NCBI GenBank assembly: GCA_022575985.1
Contig: JAKSXM010000007.1
Span: 64,262,501 to 64,326,500 of the forward strand
From: Anagrus nilaparvatae
Lineage: Eukaryota > Arthropoda > Insecta > Hymenoptera > Mymaridae
Reading direction: 5' to 3'
Length of the DNA: 64,000 nucleotides
Position numbers and translations under genes: made by a program. Positions 23,241-35,149 of the stretch are shown piece after piece. Position 1 is the first letter of the stretch; each line of letters begins with the position of its first letter. Below the pieces are notes generated by a model, which saw only the letters and a list, made by a program, of their open reading frames with translations, did no database searches and was not told the origin of the DNA.

Positions 23241-23999
23241 TTTTAAAAATGGCCAAGAAACCGTATTTTATAAAATGGAGCTAATGTGCCAAGATACTCG
23301 GCCTATTCAACAGATTTATATTGATATAGGAGATACTTTTTTAGCTTTATTAATCCAATTTGAAAATTTTCAATGAATCAGTAAAATGAAAGAGTAAGGT
23401 ACCTTATAAAATAATTTAATTTTTTAAAATTACATTTTTTTCATTATAAAAACCTATTTATAATTTTATTAAATCAATGATCAGCGATTCCTTTTTTATA
23501 TTATAAGAAGCTTAGAAATTGAATAAAGCCATAAACAGAATCATTAATAACAAATTAATGTATTTAAACAACTTTTGTCTCTTTTGAACGACATAAAAAT
23601 GTTAACGATAAATAGAAATAATAAAAAATTTAAACACATAATTTACTTTTTACCAATATTGATTGAAAGGATAGTGACCAAATTTAATATATCGAAGAAA
23701 TGATATATGAAGTTTCCAATAAAAATAAGTAGTAAAAGTCAATATTAAATATAATAAACCAAATATTTTTTATACTTTTACAATTTCCGAGATAGTCAGC
23801 TTTGAAAAAGTAAATTAAAACCTTCTTGTTTTAACTTTCTTAGTTGAATTCTCGTAGGTATTTCGGTACTTTATTTATTATTAATAATTAATATGCATTT
23901 GAAGATGAAATATACGTAATACAGGGAATGAGGTAAAATCACGAAGCATTAAGTTCAGACAAATAGAAGGTACTTGAAGTAACTTGAAGTATGGAAATA

Positions 24000-24665
24000 A
24001 ATGACTTCCGGCAAGCGAAATTAGGGCGTGGGTGAAGGGGGAGGATCGTGGTGAAAAAAACCTACCGAAACGATAAATTATTGTTTTTTATCAAAAAAAC
24101 ATTGGATAAAATTTTTCATAAAAATGAACCCTTTCCAAGTAACAGCGCAACAAAAATTGTGATTTTTGCCAAAAAATGTTAAATTTTTTAGTTTTTATTT
24201 AACTCTTCAAAAAGACTTTTTTTCCAAATTTAAAATGCTTATATGGGTTTTTTGTGTCACAGAATTCAAAACTCACCCCCAGAAATGCCTTAAATTGCAA
24301 TTCTGACATCATTTTTTGATTCTGTGACCCAAAAAACCCATACATTTTATTTTAAATTTGGAAAAAATGTGCTTTTAATGAATTTCATATCTTGGGAATA
24401 AAGGGTGAAAAAAGAGCAAATTCCCCCTCCCCCCTCACCCAAACGGCTGAAATTGCAATTCTGATATTATTTTTGAATTCTGTGAGCTGAAACCCCAGAT
24501 AGGCGTTTTAAACTTGGAAAAAAATCCTCTTAAAGAATTAAATATTTTTGGGGCAAAAGGGGTGAAAAAATCGTAAATTCACCCCAAAAAATGCCTTGAG
24601 TTGTATTTATGACATTATTTTTGAATTCTGTGACCCAAAAAAACCCGCGGGGACCTATTTTTATT
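24000..24665. repeat. Degenerate repeat block with 'GAATTCTGTGACCC' units
   Basis: The string TTCTGTGACCCAAAAAA recurs near 24322 and 24627, with a weaker form at 24478 and an inverted form near 24255. Each is followed or preceded by a TTTAAA..TTGGAAAAAA block. The block near 24235-24360 forms an inverted repeat. Coding potential is absent. Confidence 0.5.
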
Positions 24666-26309
24666 AAATTTTATTGAATATTGACCGAGATAGGCCAATT
24701 TTTACAAAAAGAAAAAAAAAATTTTGATTCTTTTAAATATTTTCGCATAATCAAACTTGTTTATTTCTGAATTTGACACCTCTGAATAAATTTTAAAAAA
24801 ATTCAAGTTGATCTGAGCTGTCTGAAATTACTTCTCCAATTTCAAAAAAAAATTACCTTCTCTCCTGTATTAATATAGTTATTCATAATTAAGTTATTTA
24901 TTGACTTGTATCTCGAGTCCATAAATCAAAATTCTTTTAAGTCAGTTTGACACCCTCCCGCTTCTTTGTATTGCTGGCCTTAGTATGAATATGATCTTAA
25001 ATGAAAATTTATAAATTTATAGTGATATCGTAAATTCTTTGCCTTTACTCTGTTTGAAAAAGTTAAAAAAGTCAATACTCCAATACTATTTGACAAACAA
25101 CTAGAAGACAGATTTTAAAATTATAAATTAAATTATTTATTTTCTCTTTACATCCTGCATTGACTTATACTACTAGTTTTTTACCAGTATTATTAAATAA
25201 CCTTCTCACCTCAATTCGCAATTTTTTTAAATTTGAAAATAGATTGTTATATTCGTTTTGCGTAACATCTGTCACTAACAATAAGATTTACCGATATTTA
25301 TTTCAAAATTTTTTTACAGCTTCAAAACTTTTTTTTTTTAAATGCTTCCAATATTTTACTATAATTTTATTATGAGATTGCCTAAGAAATTTTAAACACT
25401 ATCTAATTAAAGAAATAAAATAAAGATAAATACACTAAAATTATTAAAAGCAACTCATTTTTAATGGTTTTTTTGTGTGAAAAATTTTAGAAGTTGATCC
25501 TTAGTTATCTGAAAATTATCCAATAACCTGCATTTTATGAAAATAAGATTAGAAGATTTATAGTTTTCATTATATGAAATTTCACACACAAAACTTTGTG
25601 TTGAAAATTAATTTTTTTTTGCTTAATTTTTTGTGTTTAATAAAACACGTGCTAGAAAAAATGTCTTCTAATTTTGGTTTTCAATTTCACTGTGTTAATA
25701 AAATTTTGTGCTTAGAGCTTAGATTATCTTCAAAATAAGAAAAAATTAAAAAAACGCATGATTTAATAGTTTATTTATTTATTTTTATTTGTTGTTACTC
25801 AAATATTTGAAACTGTTATATTTTAACCATGGTATAATTTATTAACCCCATCCCAGTTAGTGAAAATGGGTAAAAACTGCCCCTAAATTTAATAAATTTT
25901 TTTTTTATTTTATTCACGTAAATTAAAGGTATTTTTAAAGGTATTTTTAGACTTAAGGTTGTTATCCTATTTTTCGGATAATGTGGACCCCAGATTCAGA
26001 TTCAGTGACCTTAGAAACCTGCACAGTAGACTTTCTCCTATTCGGTTTCTGATTTCAGACTATTTACCTCATTTTTACCAGAGCATTATGGCACGACTGC
26101 AAACAAAAAAAATAATAGTAACATTTATCTCTACAATTCATGTAAATACAAATTAATAAATATTGGTAAATATAATCAAAAAATTAGTAAATTTTGCTAA
26201 GTTTGTAAACAAATTTTATTATGATATTTTTAATTAATTAAATCAAAATATATTTATTTTAATTTATTTATTGATCCTTCTTTTTACAACTTGTTTTTGT
26301 ATAATAATT
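24666..26309. other. AT-rich stretch, no gene seen
   Basis: Short frames at 25160-25375 and 25959-26156 have no recognisable motif. The last 50 bases lead into the hammerhead motif at 26310. Confidence 0.35.
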
Positions 26310-26349
26310 AGACGACTAGTTTCAGGAATAAATTCCCATCATCAGGTCT
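26310..26349 (-). ncRNA. Minimal hammerhead ribozyme motif
   Basis: On the minus strand the order is AGAC, CUGAUGA, a stem II hairpin (GGGAA.../...UUCC), GAAA, CUAGUC and GUCU. AGAC and GUCU pair as stem I, the A-C-UA-G-U segment gives the two-base-pair stem III, and cleavage would follow the UC. All core positions of the hammerhead consensus are present. Motifs of this kind are known in the non-coding terminal repeats of Penelope-like elements; no coding remnant adjoins this one. Confidence 0.72.
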
Positions 26350-26479
26350 GTATTATAATTAAACTAAATTTATTTAAAACATTTGAATATGATATTGTAA
26401 CTTTAGATTATGTCTGTATAGACTCACAATTATTTTATGACTAAATGAAAAAATTTTTTTGAATTTTTATTTTGTATAT

Positions 26480-27320
26480 ATGTTACCGTTAAAGTCCGCT
26501 CTCCCGATAATGTTAACATTAACCAGTTAAAGTTAACTTTAGCGAAGCGTTTTCGTTAAAGTCCACGAAGACGATTAAAATGAATAAAAATACAACATTA
26601 ACGGGTGTGTATACGATAAAGTTAACTTTAACCAATCCTTGTCAGTTAAAGTCCATGAAAGCGGTTTCGCATACTAAAAAAAATTTTTTTATATATATAT
26701 TATATACGACTCTCGCTATAAGGCACCCCAAGGGATTAGGTTAGGCTACTCTTTTAAAAATGCATTTCTTGGGACTAGTAACCAATCCTAGTTATAACAC
26801 ACCCCTAGGGTTAGGTTAGGCTATTTTTTTTTTAAAGGCATTTTCACGCAGTAAGGCATTCCTTAGAATTAGGGCAAGGTGAGCTTATGAACCCATGCGC
26901 AAATTTGTAAACAATACTGTGACAATGCCTTTAAAAAAAAATAGCCTAACCTAACCCTTGGGGTGTCTTGTAACTAGGATTGGTTACTGATCCTAAGAAA
27001 TGCATTTTTAAAAGAGTAGCCTAACCATAGAGATGTTTCACAATATCTTTATGAGCCTAACCTAAGCCCTGAGAGTACCTTATAGCGAGAGTCGTATATA
27101 TAACATATAATACAAACTCGAACTCTTATATGAAACCGCTTTCATGGACTTTAACTAACAAGGATTGGTTAAAGTTAACTTTAACGAACATGATGCCGCT
27201 AATGTTATATTTTTATTCATTTTAATCGTCTTCATGGACTTTAACGAAAACGCTTCGCTAAAGTTAACTTTAACTGGTTAATGTTAACTTTATCGGGAGA
27301 GCGGACTCTAACGGTAACAT
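26480..27320. mobile_element. 841-bp MITE, TIR ATGTTACCGTTAAAGTCC, copy 1
   Basis: The left end ATGTTACCGTTAAAGTCCGC mirrors the right end GCGGACTCTAACGGTAACAT, and most of the element can fold on itself. Repeated GTTAAAGTTAACTTTA palindromes lie in both arms, and AGCCTAACCTAACCC blocks lie inside. It is non-coding and nearly identical in sequence and equal in length to 51515-52355. Surrounding TATA sequence hides the target duplication. Confidence 0.85.
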
Positions 27321-27680
27321 ATGTTACATATACATATGAAGATTTTATACTATGAAGATTTTTAATTTATTTCTAGTTTTATAATGTAATAAAGAATTTT
27401 AAAAGTTTTAATAAGTGTTTGAAATCACATCTGTTTTTTCGAAGTTAATATATAAAATATGTTTTTTGATTCGTTTCTTCTATTTCATTTCTTGTAAATT
27501 TTACAATAATTAATCAGCCAGTTTTAGGTCAAAATAGACCTCGTATTCAGCCTTAACAGGTCAAAAAATATGTAGTATACCTATTTTATCTATGGTACTA
27601 AACAGAAAAAGTTACGAAATGGATTGATGGTGTCAGGAGTATAGTGACTTTTAACCAAACTTAATTTACTAATTTTATAT

Positions 27681-28085
27681 ATCTAGGGCAAAAAAGCCTA
27701 TTTTCTACCCTAGGGAGGCGGCTTTTTTGTCCATTATATGTAATAGTACATTTTTAACCAAGGGAGCAAAAAAAAAGAATGGCCAGATCGCACGTTAATT
27801 AGCATCCGAGGCGAAGCCGAGGATGGTAAACTGTGATCTGGGCTATTTTTTTTTTGTTCCCATGGACAAAACGAAATTTTTCTTTCTCAGTGGGGTGAAA
27901 ACGCGTTTTTTTCGATCTCGTTGCGGGGCGAAAAAAGTGTTTTCGGCCCGCTAGGAAGAAAAACTATGTTTCAAATCACGGGACAAAATAAGGGGTTTGA
28001 CTTTTGCATGTTGGCAGCACTCGCTCATGTTTACAACTACATGCAAAGTCAGAACCAATATGTATTTTGTTCCTTGTTTAAAAGG
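27681..28085 (+). repeat. Repeat with GC-rich palindromic core
   Basis: It starts CTAGGGCAAAAAAGCC and shares its outer parts with 7583-7743. The core 27759-27863 is an imperfect palindrome around CCGAGGCGAAGCCGAGG, with AAAGAATGGCCAGATCGCAC on one side and GTGATCTGGGCTATT on the other. The GC-rich centre stands out strongly from the surrounding AT-rich DNA. Confidence 0.65.
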
Positions 28086-28089
28086 CAAG

Positions 28090-29565
28090 GGATCTGTTCA
28101 ACACAAAATAATTCGACACCTAAATGATTCAACAGAAAAAAGTTAAGCGACATAGTTCGACACAAAAATTTATTGTGCTGAAAGTTTTAACACATTGTTT
28201 TTTAGCTATTTTGTATGCTATTTTGTAATCTGAATACTTTAAATACATTAAAATATCTTGACTATGTTTATTTCTTTTATAGGGTCTTAAACTCATTTCA
28301 CTTGCGAGAAAAAACATAATAAATAACCTTGTATTTAAAACGTTTAATAATTATACACTCCAATAAAATAATATTGTTGAAATTTAAAAAAAAAAATGAA
28401 AAATACAAATACATAAAATAAATAAATAATAAAAAATTTAAAAAAAAAACTGTTTATCTTTTTTTTCTTAAGGTTTTTTGAAAGTATTTTTTTTTATTTA
28501 TATTTAATTTAGTGAATAATATCTGAATACTTGATTATTTATTTGATGAGTCAAAAAAAAAAAAAAAATAAAAAAGCTAAAGTAGAAGATAAAGTCTTGT
28601 AAATGAAAATTTAAAATAAACAAAAAAAATAAAAAAAATGTTGATTTATATATACATGTATAAAATATTTATATAGAAAATTATACTTTTATTGTAAACT
28701 GTAAGTTTCCGTTTTTTCATACACTACATTGAAAATTATATTGTTCTTCTATAATATTTAGTATCTTTAAATTTTTGTTTTAAAACTAGTAAAATTAACT
28801 GAAACGGAAATTTCGAGCTTTTATTATTATAGATATGTATATGTGTGTGTGTGATATATATACCAACTATTAAAAAAAAAAAAGTATAAAATTAGAATTG
28901 TCAAAAAGTTTTATTTTTCATTTATCATAATTTTTTTTTTTGTACGTCTTGAAAGATGACCGAGCATCTTTTTCTTCACATTTTCTTTTTTCATTCAATT
29001 TTTTTCAATTACATTTTTATAGTTGTGTGATTTTATGTGTATGTGTAGGAGAAAAAAAAAATTGCACATGAATTATAGTTTATGAAAAAAAAGAAAAAAA
29101 TTTCTATTTCAGTAACTCTATTGTTAAAAGAAATAAAGTGTTATATAATACAATTAATTATATCGAATTCAAAATTTAAAAAAATTTTTTTTTCAAAGGC
29201 TATAATATTTTTTTTTTTTATTTGCGTGACTTGTATACACTTTCTTGATATATTTTATTATTTTCTATTATTTTTTGATTATCTCTCTGTGTAAGATATG
29301 AAATAAAAATTGAATTAAATCGATATAACAATAATTGAAGTAAAATCCTATTAAATTTTACTTTTTTTTCAGATTTTTATATTAAAATATAAATATAGAA
29401 TGTACATTATAAATAGTATGATACTTTGTTTCGAGTATGATATGGAATTTAATTAGTTAATTTTTTAGTTGCGTTAAAGGATTTTATTATTTTTTTAGGA
29501 TTTTTCTATAAATTAAGTATACCTCATTTTTTTTAGTACTAATATGAAGGAATTTTTTATTAGCA
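28090..29565. other. Very AT-rich stretch, no gene seen
   Basis: Poly-A and poly-T runs with short dinucleotide tracts. Open frames at 28129-28317 and 29082-29294 are compositionally simple. Confidence 0.4.
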
Positions 29566-29810
29566 AATTTTAAAAAACTGTAAATTAAATATGGATTTTA
29601 CGATTAATTGTAAATTTACGATTTTTCAGATGTAAATATACTACGAAAATTCGTAAATTCACGTCGCATATTTACGAAAAAAAATCGTTAAAACACGAAT
29701 TTTTTTTTAATTTACTAACGATTGTAAATTTACGATTTTTTAGTAAAATTACGACAAATTCGTAATTTTACGATAATTTCGTATATTTACCATAGGGTAT
29801 TTTTACAATT
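29566..29810. repeat. Self-complementary repeat rich in 'GTAAATTTACGA'
   Basis: TTGTAAATTTACGATTTTT occurs twice (near 29610 and 29724), with many CGTAAAT/ATTTACG words in both orientations. This resembles the arms of the CACTGTAAAAAG MITE, but its terminal repeat is not present. Confidence 0.45.
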
Positions 29811-29924
29811 GTAGCTTATTAATTTAAAATCGAGTAAGTACATCATTACATGTGGAGTTGGTTGAGGGTTGGTTATTACTATCATATCAGTTTTCCAAAC
29901 TGATTAAAAAATAAAAGTACACAA

Positions 29925-30090
29925 TTTTTTCATTTTATTCGGACCTAATTCTTAATTTTTTTCCATGAAATTATGAAGTCTCAAAATAATTAACAAAAAA
30001 ATCATTAAATAAAATTTCACGGATTATGAATATTTTTTCATTGTTTGAAAAACCATGATACCAGTAACTTTTCATTTGAAAATAAAAGAT
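29925..30090 (+). repeat. Degenerate 3' end of the 156-bp-array family
   Basis: One unit (CGGACCTAATTCTTAATTTT, then TTTCCATGAAATTATGAAG) is followed by CATTGTTTGAAAAACCATGA, matching the family's ATTGTTAATGAGGAACCAT end. Confidence 0.4.
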
Positions 30091-30282
30091 TTTTTAAAAC
30101 ATGTTGATACTATTTTTCTTGGTACTTTTTTTCTTTCGTGAAAAATCTAATAGGGTAAGGTTTATATAAAAATTAAAAAAATGAATATTTATATTTATAT
30201 TAAGTGTACTAATTATCTAAAAAAAATCTCACATAAAGGATAAAAATAAAAAAGAGTACCATATATACTTTTTTTATATGTG

Positions 30283-31976
30283 CATATATGTTCAGGTCCA
30301 GGTTAGCTCATCGAAGTAAATTTTTTTTTTTCAAAATTTTTGTCTTAATTTATTATTTTAGGTCTTCTACTAACGTTTACACTGGAATTTTCGGAAAATA
30401 AATTTTTCCCAAAAATTAATTTTTAAGCAATATAAGCAATTTTTTTGGTTATTAGGGCTCAATTTATCTCAAAACCAAATGTTTATATATAAACTTAAAA
30501 TTATTATATTATTTTTGTAATGTTGGCCCCTTGTCAAATTGGCACCCTAGGCATTTGGGGGGAAGGGGGCGATCGCCCTTACCGCCTCTCCCCTGGATAC
30601 GCCTGGATATGTGTGACACAGACGAATGAAATAAAATATAAAACCGGTTTGTGTAAACACAATCTAAATGCATGGAACATGTTTACTTCCAGCTGAAGGC
30701 TAGCTTTAAACAGTAAACGTTACGCAACGTTACAATGCAATTTTCTAATTTTATATTTTGTAATTATCACCTTATTAGCTGTTAAGATTCTAAACCCATA
30801 CTATTTTGATTCTCTAAACCTGAACTATTCCAAGTCCCTAAATCGATATTATTGTCCATAAAGAAAAGTCCATAAACCTGTATTATCCTAAGTTCTTAAG
30901 ATCAGATTTTTCAAAGTCTCCTAATTATTCAAAGTATCATTTGACCCCCCCCCCCCTTTAATAGGACAAATTTGACCCCCCCTTAAATTGGACAAATTTG
31001 ACCTCCCCCCTTAAATAGGACAAATTTGACCACCCCATTTATCTTAAAGTTCTGAAGTACTCCCTCCCTATAAACATGTTCCATGTTAAAAATGTTCTTT
31101 TTACCTGGATTCCTTACACATTTTTTTTGTGGCTTTTTAGTACTTCCGGTTTCAAATTGACCGAAACCAAGTTTGCCATCATTAAGTTTACTCAAATTTT
31201 CCCAGTGCTATTTGTGAGTTTGCCACAAAAAAATTTTTGAAATGTGATTTCTAAATATTTGTCCACAATCTGTCAAAATTAGCCAAAATTAGCTAAAAAA
31301 TGGAAATATTTGTTGTCTCTCAACAACCTTATACATTAAATCTTGTTCCTTCTTGATTCATTTTCTCGATAGAAAATCATCTTGACACTTGTTTTTGTTC
31401 TTGTTTAATAACGACAATCATTGAATGTATTAATTTTCGTGGGTGGTATTAATTAATTAATTAACTAATTATATAATTAATAAAATTATTTTTTGAGACC
31501 GCGCCCTTAGTATTCATTTTTAATATCCAAAACATAAGGAAAATCGGCAATCGCAAAAAATCCATGTTGAGAAATTGTGGTTGAACATTTTGAATTCGAA
31601 AAATTTTTTTGTGACATAATCTCATAAACAGGACAACATTCTGAAAAAATTTGTGCGATGGGGAATTTGATTTCGACCAATTCAAAAAATTCAAACCACT
31701 AAAAATGAAACTGGAAGTGCGTTTAAAAAGCAAAAAAAAAAATTTGTTAGGGTTGTCCAGGTAAAAAGTAAATTTTTTCTTAGTCCTATGTATCTGTAAA
31801 AAGTGCATTGGTTTAAATTGAGATTTTTTTAAGCCCTTATAATCAAAAACCTTAATAATCAATTCGTTAATTAATATTTTCTGAAAATTCCAGTGAAAAC
31901 GTCAACTCAAGACCTAAAATAACACATTGAAACAAAAACTTGGCTCCAGTGATTCAACCTGGATCTGTACATATAC
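30283..31976. mobile_element. ~1.7-kb element with ~110-bp inverted ends
   Basis: TTCAGGTCCAGGTTAGC near 30291, a TTTTAGGTCTT..CTAACGTTTACACTGG block and AATTTTCGGAAAATA near 30391 are mirrored by ATTTTCTGAAAATTCCAGTG, a CGTCAACTCAAGACCTAAAA block and TTCAACCTGGATCTG on the right. The interior has a C-rich tandem repeat and the inverted pair GGAACATGTTTAC/AAACATGTTCC. A 133-residue open frame (31461-31862, minus) has no recognisable motif, so no transposase is claimed. Confidence 0.55.
30940..31040. repeat. C-rich ~30-bp tandem repeat
   Basis: Three to four units of the form ATAGGACAAATTTGACC followed by a C tract, starting after a run of about 13 Cs. It lies inside the element 30283-31976 and is G-rich on the minus strand. 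Confidence 0.75.
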
Positions 31977-31979
31977 AAT

Positions 31980-33165
31980 TGTGTAATTAAGGATAAGAAT
32001 TGTTTTTTTAAAAAAATATTAATTCAGGTCACGTTTAATAAACGATATGACATTTTTTCTTATATCGTAATTAAATATTCCTTTTTTTCTTTAAATTTTA
32101 TATAACCATCCTACACATGATAGATAAAAAGGTTATATAGTACTAAAATTCGGGTCAAAAACATTTACTCTATACATAAAATTCATTTTTTTTTATTGTT
32201 GTTATTATACACTTTATATGTATAGGTTCAAAGAAAAGTTAAAGAGAATATTTCATTTTAACTTTTAGAGAAGATATAATTGTTTAAAAACTTAGAATAT
32301 TACTTATAATGTTCTCTTTTTAAACTTTGACCTATACTATATTTTATACTCGCAGTATATTAGCTTTGATTTTATACTATTAATTTAGAATTTTGAATAA
32401 CCAAAATTTTGATAATTTAAATATCAAAAACTTTACTTTCGATTCATTGAATCTTTTCTTCTTCGATAAACATTGATTTTTCCATTTGGAAAAATTAATG
32501 CAAAATTTTTGAATATATAGGTAAAATCAATTAATTATCTTTTTTAGTTTATCTTTTTATTGCACTTTTAAATTTATTCATATTGTAAAACTTTTTTTTT
32601 TAAAGGTACACATAAAAACAAAAACTTATTGTTTTTATTATATCAAGATAAATATTTTAATTTAGAAAGATATGCAAATTACTTTTTACAATTATAATTT
32701 ATTTTTATTTTTTTATATGCATATATATATGTATATGTATATGTTATGTTATGAATTTTAAATTTAAAGAAAAAATTCAAACATTTTTATTGATTGAAAT
32801 ATTAAATTTTAAAACAATTAAATTTTCTTTAGTAAAATAAAAATAAAACTTTTGTGTTTCAATTAAGTGTACTATATCTCTAAAATACATTTTTCAAAAG
32901 TTATTCTTTCTTTACTCATTTAAGAATTCGAATAATACATTATTTTTGAATAAAGAATGGCCTAGATCGGTACACTGACTAATGCCACTCTAGCAATTAA
33001 CGATTCCCCCATGGACTATTACCCCCATGCATGTACAAAATATTTAATTTATAAATTAATAAGATATAAATAATCAAGATAAAGTTTTAATTAATAGAAT
33101 AATATTATGGAAAATTAATATACAGCATTAATAATTATTAAAACTTTATCTATTTAAACTATTTA
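31980..33165. other. AT-rich stretch, no gene seen
   Basis: No exon, RNA or bounded repeat was recognised. Confidence 0.4.
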
Positions 33166-33337
33166 AGGTGCACCGAGAAAATTATGTAATTGAGAAAATG
33201 CTGTTATATAATCATATTTGTACGGTTATAAATGTAAATCCCCCTGATATATCATCAGGAAAATAATATTTTGAGATCGAAGTAATCATGGCAATATTAT
33301 ATTTATTTTTATTGTTTTTTTTTTCTTCAAAATATTT

Positions 33338-33985
33338 ATTTTTTGGTTATATGAGACTCACACATATTTCATTGTGAAATATATTACCTGACTTATTACG
33401 AGTTCTACTAAATATTTTAGTTTTGTTTTATTTTTATATTTCAGCTTTGGTATTTTTGTTAGTTTTTTTTTGCTCGCACGCTATAATTATAAATTATCGA
33501 TACCGTAACCTAATCTAATTTAATCGTGTATATCAAGAAATACTGAGCTCTCGCTAATCATTATTATTATTGTGTATTATATCCTCGGTCCGAAGAGAAA
33601 AAGCCATAGCACTAGCGAGAGAAAATTCAAATTTAAATTCAACAAAAGTTTTGAAATAAGTAAATTTTTAAATTTAAATTAGGCGCGGTACATGGTTTTA
33701 ATTATCTACCGCTAGATGCTTTTTTTCTCTCGCAAGTGTCAAAGGTGAGTTCCACTAAGTATATAACAACCGAGGGTATAAAATACAACACAATAAGAAT
33801 AATGATTAGCGAAAGCTCGGTTTTTCTTGATATATGCGATTAAATTAGATTAGGTTACGGTATCGATAATTGATAACGAAAAAGATAAATAATAAAAATT
33901 CAAATCTTAAATAGAACTCATAATAAGTCAGGTAATATACAAAATGAAACATGTGCGAGTCTCATATAACCAAAAAATAAACACT
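33338..33985. mobile_element. ~650-bp foldback MITE
   Basis: TTTTTTGGTTATATGAGACT on the left and GTCTCATATAACCAAAAAAT on the right are inverted. Pairing continues inward through ATTACCTGACTTATTACGAG and CATAATAAGTCAGGTAATAT, GATACCGTAACCTAATCTAA and TTAGATTAGGTTACGGTATC, and CTCTCGCTAATCATTATTAT and ATAATGATTAGCGAAAGCTC. It is non-coding. Confidence 0.7.
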
Positions 33986-34018
33986 TCGAATAGAATAACG
34001 ATAAAATTAAATATAATA

Positions 34019-34363
34019 GGGTTGTTGCATGGTATTGAGATTATTAGATATTCTAAAAATATATTTAAAAATATTTGATACGTATTTTTTTATTTTTCAT
34101 AATAATTAAAAAGAATGGAGTTATTAGCAATTAAAAATCGGTGGAGGGGGCAGCTGACGTCATACCGTTAAATTTTTATATAGAGTTAGATAGGAGCGTT
34201 TTTCACTGTATGACGTCATTTACCCCTTCTACTATCTTTTCATGGCTAATAACTCCGTTGTTTTTAATTATTATGAAAAATAAAAAAATACGTATCAAAT
34301 ATTTTAATGCCGGCTACAAAACCAACCAAATAGAATTTCAATTTTTTTTTCATGCAACAACCC
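34019..34363. mobile_element. 345-bp MITE, TIR GGGTTGTTGCATG, TA target site
   Basis: The ends GGGTTGTTGCATG and CATGCAACAACCC are perfect inverted repeats flanked by TA at 34017-34018 and 34364-34365. Inner arms also pair (TTTGATACGTATTTTTTTAT with AAAAAAATACGTATCAAATA). Two TGACGTCA octamers (34155-34162 and 34211-34218) lie in the central part. The open frame at 34141-34416 runs across the right arm and is not a gene. Confidence 0.85.
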
Positions 34364-34495
34364 TAATATTACATAATATCACCAGGGTGATTATTTGTAT
34401 AATCGTAAAAATATAAATATATTATAATATCATTGTTACGATTCTATAATATTCTCAGTGTACCCCCACGCTAAATAGTCCAGTGGCCGCCCATT

Positions 34496-35149
34496 AGTAG
34501 AGGAAATTATTACATCAAAATGAGGTAATTAGCCGATTTCCACCGCCAATTAAAAGTGACCAAATTTTTGTGAAAATCGCTTCAGTACTACCTTAACTAA
34601 AAAGTTATGCTTTCAAAACTTTTTGGACGAACCCCTTTTTGGGTTAGTTTGCCCCTTTTTGGGGGTAAAAAAAAAAATTGTTTTTAAGAAATTAGAATCA
34701 ATTAATTTTTGCATTTTAAAAAGAAAAGGTGAATATGAAATTTTTATTTAAATGTACCCCTTCCAAGTTACAGCCCTCAAAACTTTGATTTTTTTGATTT
34801 TAATACTCAGAGTATGGCGTAAATACTTCACGCCATACTCGTATTAAAATATTAAAATAAAAAAAATCGAAGTTTTGAGGGCTGTAACTTGAAAGGGGTA
34901 CATTTAATTAAAAATTTCATATTCACCTTTTCTTTTTAAAATGCAAAAATTAATCGATTCTAATTTCTTAAAAACAATTTTTTTTTACCCCCAAAAAGGG
35001 ACAAACTAACCCAAAAACGGGGTTCGTCCAAAAAGTTTTGAAAGCATAACTTTTTAGTTAAGGTAGTACTGAAGCGATTTCCACAAAAATTTGGTCACTT
35101 TTAATTGGCGGTGGAAATCGGGTAGGGTATGTAATAATTTCCTCTACTA
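34496..35149. mobile_element. 654-bp near-perfect palindrome (foldback)
   Basis: The arms 34496-34824 and 34826-35149 match with only a few substitutions and one small replaced block. The apex is an 11-bp perfect stem GAGTATGGCGT/ACGCCATACTC around a 9-base loop centred at 34825. Outer ends read AGTAGAGGAAATTATTAC. There is no coding frame. The near identity of the arms implies recent formation or arm-to-arm correction. Confidence 0.9.

Larger units (their letters stand above)
33170..34463. mobile_element. ~1.3-kb outer inverted-repeat element, host of two nested elements
   Basis: GGTGCACCGAGAAAATTATG at the left corresponds, inverted, to the right end CATAATATTCTCAGTGTACC-like block near 34440-34463. 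Weaker inward pairing continues through the CCCCTGATATATCATCAGG block and the ATAATATCACCAGGGTGAT block. The elements 33338-33985 and 34019-34363 lie inside it. The outer arms are diverged, so it is the oldest of the three. Confidence 0.45.

Noticed and set aside
26745..27075. TTAGGTTAGG/CCTAACCTAA words resembling the insect telomere repeat
   Set aside because: Only two units at a time, and they are part of the 841-bp MITE sequence in both copies.
31461..31862. 133-residue open frame on the minus strand
   Set aside because: It lies inside a non-coding inverted-repeat element, has no recognisable domain and a biased composition. A transposase could not be supported.
34141..34416. 91-residue open frame
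   Set aside because: It runs through the arm of the 345-bp MITE.
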